A program made the translations under genes and the position numbers. Below the pieces are notes generated by a model that saw only the letters and a program-made list of their open reading frames with translations, was not told where the DNA came from and searched no databases. This document shows, in pieces, positions 1 to 8,184 of a DNA stretch of 10,053 nucleotides (positions within the stretch are counted from its first letter, which is position 1; every line of letters starts with the position of its first letter). Origin of the DNA: an uncultured Oscillospiraceae bacterium (GTDB lineage: Bacteria; Bacillota; Clostridia; Oscillospirales; Oscillospiraceae); NCBI GenBank assembly GCA_900763705.1, contig CAAFLG010000037.1, positions 1 to 10,053 on the forward strand, given 5' to 3'.

Positions 1-69
1 CACTTTTTTTCAAAAATTGCAAGAGCGCCGAATTTTGTGTCGATTTGGGCGTTTTTTGGGAAATGTCAT

Positions 70-97
70 TTGACAAAATGCATAAACATGGTAGAAT
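70..97 (+). promoter_or_regulatory. Sigma-A promoter of the metK leader
   Basis: A perfect -35 TTGACA (70-75) and a -10 TAGAAT (92-97) are separated by 16 bases. Transcription would start near 103-105, about 20 bases before the riboswitch aptamer, which fits a leader RNA that begins just ahead of the P1 helix. Bases 1-69 upstream show no gene or other recognisable element. Confidence 0.85.
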
Positions 98-123
98 AAG
101 ATTAGGAGAAAGACACAAGTGAA

Positions 124-225
124 TACTTCATCGAGAGTGGTTGAGGGATCGGCCCTATGACACCACGACAACCTGCCCGAAGAGGCAAGGTGCCAAATCC
201 GACGAACGAATCGAGAGATGAGGAA
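124..225 (+). promoter_or_regulatory. SAM-I (S-box) riboswitch aptamer
   Basis: This RNA binds S-adenosylmethionine and turns off the downstream SAM synthetase gene. P1 pairs CTTCATC (126-132) with GATGAGG (217-223). P2 contains the GAGGGA and GGCCC segments and the ATGA kink-turn strand (157-160). P3 pairs TGCC (174-177) with GGCA (184-187) and is followed by the hallmark AAGGTGC. GGAT in the P2 loop (146-149) can pair with ATCC (197-200) to form the expected pseudoknot. One departure from the usual core is GACAACC where GGCAACC is common (167-173). Family assignment rests on the ordered motifs and the position directly upstream of metK. Confidence 0.95.
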
Positions 226-239
226 GAGCAGAAAGTGCG

Positions 240-275
240 ATACTCTGTCGGTTCGACAGAGTATTTTTTGTTTTT
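240..275 (+). terminator. Riboswitch expression-platform terminator
   Basis: An 11-bp perfect stem (240-250 with 254-264, loop GTT) is followed by a T-rich tail (264-275). In the S-box mechanism SAM binding stabilises P1 and lets this terminator form. A competing antiterminator is plausible: CGAAC (203-207) can pair with GTTCG (251-255), and GAG just downstream can pair with CTC in the terminator's 5' arm. The antiterminator is inferred; the terminator is directly visible. Confidence 0.92.
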
Positions 276-303
276 CCCGGAAATGAGAAAGGAAGAAAGA
301 ATC

Positions 304-1485
<1,182 letters not shown>

Positions 1486-1507
1486 AAAATTCGAAGACAT
1501 GGCAAAA

Positions 1508-1537
1508 GCCGCCGACCATCAGGTCGGCGGCTTTCTT
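1508..1537 (+). terminator. Bidirectional terminator between convergent metK and relQ-like gene
   Basis: A perfect 10-bp GC-rich stem (1508-1517 with 1522-1531, loop ATCA) is followed on the + strand by TTTCTT. It is preceded by AAAA (1504-1507), which gives a TTTT tail on the - strand. It can therefore end transcripts of both metK and the convergent alarmone synthetase gene. Confidence 0.88.
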
Positions 1538-1605
1538 GCGTATCGGGGAAGGTTACATGAAAGGCATTGATTCGCGGTGCTTTTCGCTCAGGCGGACATT
1601 CTCGA

Positions 1606-2328
1606 TCAGGAGGAAAGGCTGCGGTCTCTTTCCTCGGTTGCCTGTGCGGCGATCTTCTGGAGTTTTTCCATACGCGCGTCAAGCTGCGCGCTGATCTCGG
1701 CACACTCGTAGAGCTCGCGCTCCACATAGTCCATTTCGGGGAGGTTCTTCTTATAGCGGATTTTATGCTCAAGGCTCGCCCACCAGTCCATCGAGATCGT
1801 GCGGAACTGCACCTCGACCTTCATGAAGCGCTTCTGGTCATGCAGGAAAATGGGCGTTTCCACGATGAGATGGAGGCTGCGGTAGCCGTTGGGCTTGGGG
1901 TTTGCGATGTAGTCTTTGCGCTCGATGAGGCGGATGTCATCCTGACGCAGCAGCGCGTCGGAGAGCTTGTAGATATCCGACGGGTGCGAGCAGATGACGC
2001 GCACGCCGGCAATGTCGTTGAGGTTCTGCTCGATGCTCTCCACGGTCATGGGATAGCCGCGGCGATTGAGCTTTTCCATGATGCTCTCGGGGGACTTCAG
2101 GCGCGTTTTGATCGTTTCGATGGGGTTGCGGTCGTATTGCAGGGAAAGCTCTTCGTTGAGCACGTTGAACTTCGTTTCCACCTCCATGATCGCGCAGCGG
2201 TAGTAGCTCATCAGCTCGCGATACGGCTGGAAGTATTTCTGGACCCAGAGCTGCACCTCGCCGCGGGAGAGGCGCGAGAGCAGCACCTGCTCAAGAGAGG
2301 TGCGGTCCATAAGAGGACGGATCGGCAT
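1606..2328 (-). CDS. relQ: Small alarmone synthetase, RelQ/YjbM type
   Basis: Cytosolic (p)ppGpp synthetase that transfers pyrophosphate from ATP to GDP or GTP, feeding the stringent response. The 240-residue protein has only the synthetase domain and no HD hydrolase or TGS/ACT regions, so it is a small alarmone synthetase rather than RelA/SpoT. Visible motifs: RLKSPESI (76-83), DIAGVR with the metal-binding Asp105, KDYIANPKPNGYRSLH (138-153) with substrate-stacking Tyr149, VEVQFRT with catalytic Glu172, and WASLEHKIRYK (183-193). The ATG at 2328 is chosen because AAAGGAG (2341-2347) precedes it, although the 12-base spacing is long. The frame stays open upstream to a TTG at 2397, which would add 23 residues of poor coding character. 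It is convergent with metK and shares its terminator. Expression is probably driven from the promoter at 2423-2451. The family call is secure; RelQ rather than RelP is a similarity judgement. Confidence 0.9.
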   Translation of the reverse strand: MPIRPLMDRTSLEQVLLSRLSRGEVQLWVQKYFQPYRELMSYYRCAIMEVETKFNVLNEELSLQYDRNPIETIKTRLKSPESIMEKLNRRGYPMTVESIEQNLNDIAGVRVICSHPSDIYKLSDALLRQDDIRLIERKDYIANPKPNGYRSLHLIVETPIFLHDQKRFMKVEVQFRTISMDWWASLEHKIRYKKNLPEMDYVERELYECAEISAQLDARMEKLQKIAAQATEERDRSLSS

Positions 2329-2422
2329 AAGACCATCAGGCTCCTTTGTATCAGTCGTTGGTGCAGGATACAAGATCCTGCGTGAAGAGCTTAACAAAGA
2401 AGCGGCTGCGAATCAAGGTGAA

Positions 2423-2451
2423 ATTGTAAACATTCTGACGATTTGCCGCAA
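2423..2451 (-). promoter_or_regulatory. Candidate promoter of the alarmone synthetase gene
   Basis: Read on the - strand, TTGCGG (2451-2446) and TACAAT (2428-2423) are separated by 17 bases. The start site would lie near 2416, leaving a leader of about 88 bases before ATG 2328. The -10 is good and the -35 matches only in TTG, so the call is moderate. Confidence 0.6.
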
Positions 2452-2542
2452 ACGACAGGGCGGATGCAAGGGCCGCTCCTTTTTTTTCAGCGTAACAAGG
2501 ACGAAAAAGGAAAACTATGGACAGTCGGGCGGGGAAGTCGAC

Positions 2543-2572
2543 TTTTGGGCAAAAGGGGGGGATTGCCCAAAA
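2543..2572. repeat. 10-bp hairpin with a G7 tract in the loop
   Basis: TTTTGGGCAA (2543-2552) pairs perfectly with TTGCCCAAAA (2563-2572) around a 10-base loop that carries seven consecutive G (2555-2561 on the + strand, C7 on the - strand). It lies just beyond the terminator of the membrane-protein gene, in the relQ-upstream spacer. It has no T-tract of its own, so its role is unknown. Backup termination or RNA 3'-end protection are possibilities. Confidence 0.5.
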
Positions 2573-2608
2573 ACGAAAAAGCAGAAGGCCCAGGTGGGAC
2601 CTTCTGCT
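2569..2608 (-). terminator. Terminator of the small membrane-protein gene
   Basis: On the - strand a stem formed by 2608-2600 and 2588-2580 (AGCAGAAGG with CCTTCTGCT), extended by GGG/CCC past a single bulge, is followed by TTTTTCGTTTTT (2580-2569). It lies 24 bases past the stop codon of the gene ending at 2632. Confidence 0.88.
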
Positions 2609-2631
2609 GATGTTATGGAGTTCTGCGCGCC

Positions 2632-2943
2632 TTATGCGCCGAGCGCGCGCCGGCTCATCATTTGCCAGAGAATGGAGAGCTGGTCGGTGGAGGAGAGCAG
2701 GAAGGCGAGCACAAAGGCGAACCAGAGCTTGTGCATGTCTTCTGCGTCCTTTGAAAGGAAGAAGCAGTAGCAGAAATAGGCCACGGCATCGATGAGGAGG
2801 ACGACGGAGAACATGGCAAGAAAGCCCTCTGCGCTCTGGTCGGCAAGGCCCGTGACGAGGGAGAGGATGGCGTAGTATAAAAATGTGGCGGTGAAGGGCC
2901 ATTTGAGCTTGCGCCAATCGTGGATGCGGTTTTTCTTCTGCAT
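2632..2943 (-). CDS. Small three-helix membrane protein, unknown function
   Basis: I do not recognise this 103-residue protein. It has a basic N-terminus (KKNRIHDWRKLKW) followed by three hydrophobic stretches at about residues 15-37, 39-64 and 73-96 and a short basic tail (SRR). It is therefore probably a cytoplasmic-membrane protein, with the N-terminus predicted inside by the positive-inside rule. There is no signal peptidase site or known motif. The ATG at 2943 is well supported by AAAGGAG ending 7 bases upstream (2951-2957). That ribosome site is embedded in the perfect palindrome GGAGCGCTCC (2945-2954). The gene has its own promoter and terminator and is transcribed divergently from the D-aminoacylase gene, sharing an operator-like repeat with it, so a common regulator is conceivable. 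Confidence 0.75.
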   Translation of the reverse strand: MQKKNRIHDWRKLKWPFTATFLYYAILSLVTGLADQSAEGFLAMFSVVLLIDAVAYFCYCFFLSKDAEDMHKLWFAFVLAFLLSSTDQLSILWQMMSRRALGA

Positions 2944-2972
2944 GGGAGCGCTCCTTTTTTTGCGTTTTCCTC

Positions 2973-3001
2973 AGTATACCCTGCGCCGGAGCGGATTGCA
3001 A
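2973..3001 (-). promoter_or_regulatory. Promoter of the small membrane-protein gene
   Basis: On the - strand TTGCAA (3001-2996) and TATACT (2978-2973) are exactly 17 bases apart. Transcription would start near 2966 and give a very short leader before ATG 2943. The -35 hexamer lies within the inverted repeat at 2996-3019. Confidence 0.75.
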
Positions 3002-3019
3002 GGGGAAATGACCTTGCAA
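2996..3019. promoter_or_regulatory. Inverted repeat overlapping both divergent -35 boxes (candidate operator)
   Basis: TTGCAAGG (2996-3003) and CCTTGCAA (3012-3019) form a perfect 8-bp inverted repeat with an 8-base spacer. The left arm contains the -35 of the leftward promoter and the right arm contains the -35 of the rightward promoter. Such symmetry suits a dimeric regulator acting on both genes. No regulator gene is adjacent. Part of the symmetry follows from TTGCAA being its own reverse complement, but the GG/CC extension does not. Confidence 0.55.
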
Positions 3020-3042
3020 AGCGCGCGGCGGGATGATAGACT
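3014..3042 (+). promoter_or_regulatory. Promoter of the D-aminoacylase gene
   Basis: TTGCAA (3014-3019) and TAGACT (3037-3042) are separated by 17 bases. The start would be near 3049, which is immediately before the ribosome site AAGAGGTGAT (3049-3057). That spacing would make the leader almost absent, so the true start may be a little different. Confidence 0.6.
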
Positions 3043-3063
3043 GCGGAAAAGAGGTGATCTGAA

Positions 3064-4668
3064 ATGCTGGATACGCTGATCCGAGGGGCGCGGGTGGTCG
3101 ACGGTACGGGACGCGCGGCGTTCACGACGGATGTTGGCCTTTGCGGCGGAGTGATCGAGGCGGTCGGCGAGCTGAAGGACGCGCAGGCGTTTGAAACGAT
3201 CGACGCCAAAGGACGTGTGCTGACGCCGGGCTTTATCGATATCCACCGCCATGCAGACGCTGCGCTCTTTCGTGAGGATTTTGGACGGGCAGAGCTTTCG
3301 CAGGGGCTTACGACGGTCGTGAACGGCAACTGCGGTATGTCGCTCGCGCCGCTCACGGGAAAGTATGCGCCCGCCTGCGCGCATTATCTTGCGCCCATCA
3401 CGGGGGAGATACCGCCGGAGCTGCGCTTTGATTCGATCGGGACGTATTTTAAGGCGGCGCAGAGCCGCGGTTTGCCGCTCTCCTGCGCGCAGCTTATCGG
3501 CATGGGCACGCTGCGCACGCTTGCCGCGGGCTTTGAAGCGGGCGACTTATCGCCGCTTGAAATGAGAGAGATGCACTATCATATGGAAAAGGCGCTCGCC
3601 GACGGCGCGTGCGGTGTGTCGCTCGGCCTTGGCTACGCGCCGGAAATTTTCTATTCGACCGACGGGCTCATCCGCGCGCTCGCGCCGCTGCATCGAAGCG
3701 GCGTGCCGATCTGCGTGCATATGCGCCAGGAGGGCGACGGCGTGGTGGACGCGCTGCGCGAGATGATCGAGGTCGCCCGCGCGCTGCAAACGCCGCTGGA
3801 GGTGAGCCATCTCAAGGTGATCGGCGCGCGAAACGCACGGCGTGCCGTGCCGGAGATGCTCTCGCTCATCGCGCGGGCGCGGGAGGAAGGACTTGACGTG
3901 ATGTGCGACACCTACCCCTATACCGCCGGCTCGACGCAGCTCATCCATGTGCTGCCGCCGGAATTTCAGGCAGGCGGAACAGAGGCGCTCACAAAACGCC
4001 TGCGCGACCGCTGTGCGCGCGAAGAGATGCGCGCGCGGATGGAAACGGGCGGCGATTTTGAGAACATCACGCTGCTTGTCGGCTTTGAAAATGTCATCGC
4101 CATCGGGCTCCGATCGGACGAATACCGTGCCTTTGAGGGAAAGAGCATCGCGGAGATCGCGCGCTCGCTTGGGAAAGACCCCTTCGACGCGCTCTTTGAC
4201 CTGCTGGCAGCGGAGAGGTGCGAGGCGGGGATGATCGATTTCATCACAGACGAGGAGGACGTGCGCGACATCCTGCGCGCGCCGTTTTCCGGCGTCATTT
4301 CGGACGCAACCTACCCCGACGCCGGACAGGTGCATCCGCGCGTGTACGGCGCCTTCGCGCGCCTCATCGAAAAATATGTCGTGCGGGAAAAGGTGCTCAC
4401 GCTCGAGCAGGCGGTGCATAAGGTGACGCAGCAGGCGGCGGAGCGATTCTCCCTTACGGGAAAGGGAAAGATCGAAGTGGGCGCGGACGCGGATCTGCTG
4501 CTCTTTGACCCGGAAAAGGTTCGCGAAAAGGGAACATACCTCGCGCCGCGCTCCTTCGCTGCGGGCTTTGACGAGGTGTTCGTGCTCGGCGAGCGCGTGA
4601 TCGAAAACGGCGAATACCGCGGCGGAAGCTGCGGCGAGATGATTTCCCCACGTTATAGCGCATCCTAA
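3064..4668 (+). CDS. N-acyl-D-amino-acid deacylase (D-aminoacylase), amidohydrolase superfamily
   Basis: Predicted zinc-dependent cytosolic enzyme that removes the acyl group from N-acyl-D-amino acids, freeing D-amino acids for salvage or catabolism. The 534-residue protein opens with the composite beta-sandwich segment (LIRGARVVDGTG), then GFIDIHRHAD with metal ligands His61 and His63, NGNCGMS with the bridging Cys90, VHMRQEG with His219, EVSHLK with His249, and ISDATYP with catalytic Asp414. HPR-YGAF (424-431) and the C-terminal GKIEVGADADLLLFD sandwich segment complete the family pattern. All expected metal ligands are present, so activity is likely; acyl and side-chain preference cannot be read. 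ATG 3064 has a ribosome site AAGAGGTGAT about 7 bases upstream. It is monocistronic: its own promoter, and a terminator at 4672 before selA. Related dihydroorotase or hydantoinase-like enzymes are less likely because of the NCG cysteine and the HPR-YG motif. Confidence 0.88.
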   Translation: MLDTLIRGARVVDGTGRAAFTTDVGLCGGVIEAVGELKDAQAFETIDAKGRVLTPGFIDIHRHADAALFREDFGRAELSQGLTTVVNGNCGMSLAPLTGKYAPACAHYLAPITGEIPPELRFDSIGTYFKAAQSRGLPLSCAQLIGMGTLRTLAAGFEAGDLSPLEMREMHYHMEKALADGACGVSLGLGYAPEIFYSTDGLIRALAPLHRSGVPICVHMRQEGDGVVDALREMIEVARALQTPLEVSHLKVIGARNARRAVPEMLSLIARAREEGLDVMCDTYPYTAGSTQLIHVLPPEFQAGGTEALTKRLRDRCAREEMRARMETGGDFENITLLVGFENVIAIGLRSDEYRAFEGKSIAEIARSLGKDPFDALFDLLAAERCEAGMIDFITDEEDVRDILRAPFSGVISDATYPDAGQVHPRVYGAFARLIEKYVVREKVLTLEQAVHKVTQQAAERFSLTGKGKIEVGADADLLLFDPEKVREKGTYLAPRSFAAGFDEVFVLGERVIENGEYRGGSCGEMISPRYSAS

Positions 4669-4671
4669 ACG

Positions 4672-4709
4672 GCGCGGCAGACCCGACCTCAGGGTCTGCC
4701 GCGCTTTTT
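4672..4709 (+). terminator. Terminator of the D-aminoacylase gene
   Basis: A perfect 13-bp GC-rich stem (4672-4684 with 4692-4704) with a 7-base loop is followed by TTTTT (4705-4709). It lies just after the stop at 4666-4668 and separates this gene from the sel operon. Confidence 0.93.
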
Positions 4710-4722
4710 CGAGCCTTTCGCC

Positions 4723-4751
4723 TTGACGAAAGGAAGGGATTCTGCTACTTT
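4723..4751 (+). promoter_or_regulatory. selAB promoter
   Basis: TTGACG (4723-4728) and TACTTT (4746-4751) are 17 bases apart, with a start near 4758 and a leader of about 50 bases before selA. The -35 lies within an inverted repeat, CCTTTCG (4714-4720) with CGAAAGG (4727-4733), spacer 6. That repeat could be an operator or merely a short hairpin. Confidence 0.65.
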
Positions 4752-4767
4752 TAACTTGAAATAGTGT

Positions 4768-4786
4768 GCCCGGGGAAAAACCGGGC
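4768..4786 (+). promoter_or_regulatory. Leader hairpin just upstream of the selA ribosome site
   Basis: GCCCGG (4768-4773) pairs perfectly with CCGGGC (4781-4786) around a 7-base loop GGAAAAA, ending 8 bases before the AAAGGAGG ribosome site (4795-4802). In E. coli the selAB leader carries a SECIS-like hairpin that binds SelB for feedback control. Position suggests an analogue, but the loop lacks the usual GU of SECIS loops, so this remains inference. Confidence 0.4.
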
Positions 4787-4809
4787 GGTGAGATAAAGGA
4801 GGCGGGAGC

Positions 4810-6189
4810 ATGGGCGAGACGAATTTGCTGCGTGCGATCCCAAGGGTGGACGACCTGCTGCGCAGACCGGAGCTATCTGTGCCGGAACTGCCCGCAAGCA
4901 CGCTGCGCGAGGCGGTGCGCGCGGAGCTTTCCTCGCTGCGCGAGGCGGTGCTGCGCGGCGAGCGGAAGGAACTGCCCGATGTGCCCGAGCTTTGCGCGCG
5001 CATCCGCGCGCGGGCGGAGGAGGCTGAGCTTTCTTCGCTGCGCGGCGTGATCAACGCAACGGGCGTGGTGCTGCACACGAACCTTGGCCGCGCCTGCCTG
5101 AGCGAGCGCGCGGTGCGCGCCGTGGAGGATGTGGCGCGCGGATATGCGACGCTTGAATACGACGTGGCGAACGGCTGCCGCGGCGCGCGCCACAGCCATG
5201 TGGAGGAGCTTCTCTGCCGCCTGACCGGCGCGGAGGGTGCGATGGTCGTGAACAACAACGCGGCGGCGGTGCTGCTCATCCTCTCGGAGCTTGGCTGCGG
5301 CGGCGAGGTGATCGCCTCGCGCGGTGAGCTCGTCGAGATCGGCGGCTCGTTCCGCATTCCCGAGATCATGGAGCAGTGCGGCTGCGCGCTGCGCGAGGTG
5401 GGCGCGACGAACAAGACGCACCTGCGCGACTATGAGCGCGCCATCGGCGAGAAGACGCGCGCGCTTTTGAAGGTCCACACGAGCAACTACCGCATCGTGG
5501 GCTTTGCAGAGTCCGTGCCGCTCGAGGGCATGGCGGCGCTCGGCAGGAAATATGATCTGCCGGTCATTCAGGACATCGGCAGCGGCTCGCTCGTGGAGCT
5601 GGAGCAGTTTGGCATCCGCGATGAGCCGACGGTGCAAAAGAGCATCCGCGCGGGCGTTGACGTGGTGTCGTTCTCGGGCGACAAGCTGCTTGGCGGCCCG
5701 CAGGCGGGCATCATCATCGGCAAAAGAGAATATATCGAGCGCTTCAAGCGGCATCCGCTCGCGCGTGCGATGCGCGTGGACAAAATGACGCTTGCGGCGC
5801 TGCACGCAACGCTGCGCGCCTATCTTGACCCCGGCGAGGCGGTGCGCGAGATCCCGACGCTTGCGATGCTGGCGGCGGACGAGTCCGCGCTGCACGCGAA
5901 AGCCGCGCTGCTGCAAAAGGTGCTCGCGGATGCGGGCGTCGGCGCGCGCCTTGTGGAGACGAACGATCAGGTGGGCGGCGGCAGCGTGCCGACGCAGCTT
6001 TTGCCGGCCTGGGCGGTCGCCGTTGAGACGGGGGAGAAGAGCGTGGATGCCTTTGAGCGCGCGATGCGCTGCCGCGCGCGCCCCGTCATCGGGCGCATCA
6101 GCAAGGAGCAGTACCTGCTCGATGTGCGCACACTCTTTGAGCGGGACTATGGGGAGATCGCTACGGCAGCGCGGGAGGCGCTCAAATGA
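4810..6189 (+). CDS. selA: L-seryl-tRNA(Sec) selenium transferase
   Basis: SelA is a PLP enzyme that converts Ser-tRNA-Sec to Sec-tRNA-Sec using selenophosphate, the charging step of selenocysteine synthesis. The 459-residue length is typical of bacterial SelA. An N-terminal tRNA-binding region (about 1-75) is followed by INATGVVLHTNLGRA (81-95), the RGARHSHVE segment (124-132) and the DIGSGS turn (255-260). PLP-binding Lys292 lies in SFSGDKLLGGPQAG (287-300). The C-terminal part has the RPVIGRI segment. ATG 4810 sits 7 bases after the excellent ribosome site AAAGGAGG (4795-4802). The gene overlaps selB by ATGA, implying translational coupling. Its stop codon is TGA, so UGA also serves as a stop in this Sec-decoding organism. 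The selenium donor synthetase SelD is not encoded in the window. Confidence 0.97.
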   Translation: MGETNLLRAIPRVDDLLRRPELSVPELPASTLREAVRAELSSLREAVLRGERKELPDVPELCARIRARAEEAELSSLRGVINATGVVLHTNLGRACLSERAVRAVEDVARGYATLEYDVANGCRGARHSHVEELLCRLTGAEGAMVVNNNAAAVLLILSELGCGGEVIASRGELVEIGGSFRIPEIMEQCGCALREVGATNKTHLRDYERAIGEKTRALLKVHTSNYRIVGFAESVPLEGMAALGRKYDLPVIQDIGSGSLVELEQFGIRDEPTVQKSIRAGVDVVSFSGDKLLGGPQAGIIIGKREYIERFKRHPLARAMRVDKMTLAALHATLRAYLDPGEAVREIPTLAMLAADESALHAKAALLQKVLADAGVGARLVETNDQVGGGSVPTQLLPAWAVAVETGEKSVDAFERAMRCRARPVIGRISKEQYLLDVRTLFERDYGEIATAAREALK

Positions 6190-8096
6190 AACACGTCGTC
6201 ATCGGTACCGCGGGCCATGTGGATCACGGCAAAACGCTTCTCGTCAAGGCACTCACGGGCATTGACACCGACCGCCTCGCCGAGGAGAAGAAGCGCGGGA
6301 TCACGATCGAGCTGGGCTTTGCCCATCTCGACTTTGAAGACGGCACGCAGGTGGGCATCGTCGACGTGCCGGGACATGAAAAATTCATCAAGAATATGCT
6401 CGCCGGCGCGGGCGGCATCGACCTTGCGATGCTCGTTGTCGCGGCGGACGAGGGCTTTATGCCGCAGACGGCGGAGCACCTCGGCATCTTGCAGCTGCTT
6501 GGTATTCAGGAGGGTGTCGTCGTCATCACGAAGACCGACATGGTGGATGACGATTGGGTCGAGATGGTGAAGGAGGACGTCAAAAAGCAGGTCAAGGGCA
6601 CCTTTCTTGAGGGAAAGCCCATCCATCCCGTTTCTGCCTATACGGGCGAGGGCATCCGTGAGCTGCGCGAGGCGCTCAAGGCACTCGTGGCGCAGGTGCG
6701 GGAAAAGAGCCTGCGCACGCCCTTCCGCCTGCCCATCGACCGCGTGTTTTCGGTCGACGGCTTCGGCACGGTGGTAACGGGCACGCTCATCGAGGGCGCG
6801 GTGACGGTCGGAGACGAGGCGGCGATCATGCCGGACGGATTTGCGTGCCGCGTGCGCAACTTGCAGGTACACGGCAGCGACGTGAAGACCGCTTACGCCG
6901 GTCAGCGCGCGGCGATGAACCTTGCGGGTGTCAAAAAGACGGACATCGCGCGCGGCGATACCATCGCAAGGCCCGGCTCGATGCGCGTTTCGCTGATGCT
7001 CGACGTGCGGCTGCAAAACCTCAAAAATTCCCGGCGGACGATCGTCAACGGCTCGCAGGTGCACCTCTATCACGGCAGCGCCGTGCGCCTTGCAAAGGTC
7101 GTGCTGCTCGACCGGGACGCATTGCAGCCCGGCGAGAGCGCCTATGCGCAGCTGCGGTTGACCAAGGAGATCGCGACGCGGCAGGGCGACCGCTTTGTCA
7201 TCCGCTTCTATTCGCCGCTTGAAACGATCGGCGGCGGCGTTATTCTGGACGACCACCCCTACCGCCACAAGCGAAACGACGCGCAGGTGCTGCGGATGCT
7301 CGCGGTGAAAGAGAGCGGCTCGGATTCGGAGAGGCTCGTGCAGGCGGTGGCGGAGTACGGCACAGAGCTTGTGCCGCTCAAAAAACTTGCCGACCGGCTG
7401 AGCACGGACGCATCCGAGCTGGAACCGGCGCTCGCGGCTCTCTGCGGCAGCGGCAAGCTCATCGAGCCGCTTGAAGGGCGCTATATGGCCTCTTGCGAGT
7501 TCGACAAGGTCTGGGCAAACTGCGAGAGCCTGCTTGCAAAGTACCATCAGGATAACCCGCTGCACGGCGGGATGAAGGTCGCGGAGCTGCGGCAGAAGCT
7601 CTTCAAGGGCGCGGACAGGGCGCGCGCGGACGCGATCCTATCCTGCCTTGCGCGCGAGGGGAAGATCAAGTCCGTAGCCGATCGCTGCGCGCTCGCGGAT
7701 TTTGAGGTGCATCTGACGAAAAGACAGAACGCGCTCAAAACAAAGCTTTTACAGCTCTATCGCAAGATGGGGCTCGAGGTGGAAAATCTCGACGATGTGT
7801 ACCTTCGCTTCGAGCGCAGCGAGCTTGCGGACTGCAAGCAGGTGCTTGAGAGCCTTGTCAGCGGCGGCGAGCTTGTGATGCTGACGCCGCAGCTTTGTAT
7901 TGAGCGGCGCATCTACGAGGACATCCGGGAGAAGACCAAACAGCACTTCGCCGAACACGGAGAGCTGACGCTCGCGGAGTTCCGCGATATGCTGAGCACA
8001 TCGCGCAAGTACGCGCTGGCGGTGCTTGAATACTACGACAAAAACAGGATCCTCAAAAAAGACGGCGATGTGCGCCGCCCGGGAGCGGAGTTCTGA
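6186..8096 (+). CDS. selB: Selenocysteine-specific elongation factor
   Basis: SelB is the EF-Tu homologue that delivers Sec-tRNA-Sec to UGA codons next to a SECIS hairpin. The 636 residues show an N-terminal G domain: GHVDHGKT (10-17), Thr40 of switch I in GITIELGF, DVPGH (60-64), TKTD (115-118) and SAYTG (150-154). Two beta-barrel domains follow to about 360, ending near the GGGVILDDHP segment. The C-terminal part (about 365-636) corresponds to the winged-helix array that reads SECIS RNA. The full-length C-terminus separates it from EF-Tu and IF2. The start ATG (6186-6188) overlaps the selA stop, and no independent ribosome site is needed, so it depends on coupled translation. Translation stops at TGA 8094-8096, with selC about 90 bases on. 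The sequence appears intact. Confidence 0.97.
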   Translation: MKHVVIGTAGHVDHGKTLLVKALTGIDTDRLAEEKKRGITIELGFAHLDFEDGTQVGIVDVPGHEKFIKNMLAGAGGIDLAMLVVAADEGFMPQTAEHLGILQLLGIQEGVVVITKTDMVDDDWVEMVKEDVKKQVKGTFLEGKPIHPVSAYTGEGIRELREALKALVAQVREKSLRTPFRLPIDRVFSVDGFGTVVTGTLIEGAVTVGDEAAIMPDGFACRVRNLQVHGSDVKTAYAGQRAAMNLAGVKKTDIARGDTIARPGSMRVSLMLDVRLQNLKNSRRTIVNGSQVHLYHGSAVRLAKVVLLDRDALQPGESAYAQLRLTKEIATRQGDRFVIRFYSPLETIGGGVILDDHPYRHKRNDAQVLRMLAVKESGSDSERLVQAVAEYGTELVPLKKLADRLSTDASELEPALAALCGSGKLIEPLEGRYMASCEFDKVWANCESLLAKYHQDNPLHGGMKVAELRQKLFKGADRARADAILSCLAREGKIKSVADRCALADFEVHLTKRQNALKTKLLQLYRKMGLEVENLDDVYLRFERSELADCKQVLESLVSGGELVMLTPQLCIERRIYEDIREKTKQHFAEHGELTLAEFRDMLSTSRKYALAVLEYYDKNRILKKDGDVRRPGAEF

Positions 8097-8143
8097 ACGA
8101 TCGGGGGAAGGCCCGGTTACAGTGGAAAAGAGCATTGATCCGG

Positions 8144-8172
8144 TTGCGATCATCGAAGTTTTGTGTTATGAT
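8144..8172 (+). promoter_or_regulatory. selC promoter
   Basis: TTGCGA (8144-8149) and TATGAT (8167-8172) are exactly 17 bases apart. The start would fall near 8179, a few bases before the mature tRNA-Sec 5' end, so selC can be expressed independently of selAB. Confidence 0.75.
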
Positions 8173-8184
8173 GGCGCCGCATTC

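Noticed and set aside
1..69. A gene or RNA at the left edge
   Set aside because: AT-rich sequence with no open frame, ribosome site or stable hairpin that I could support.
2423..2482. Short - strand ORF starting at a TTG after AAAAAAAAGGAG (near 2468-2487), upstream of the alarmone synthetase gene
   Set aside because: It would be only about 19 codons and overlaps the candidate promoter. The poly-A plus GGAG match alone is not enough to call a gene.
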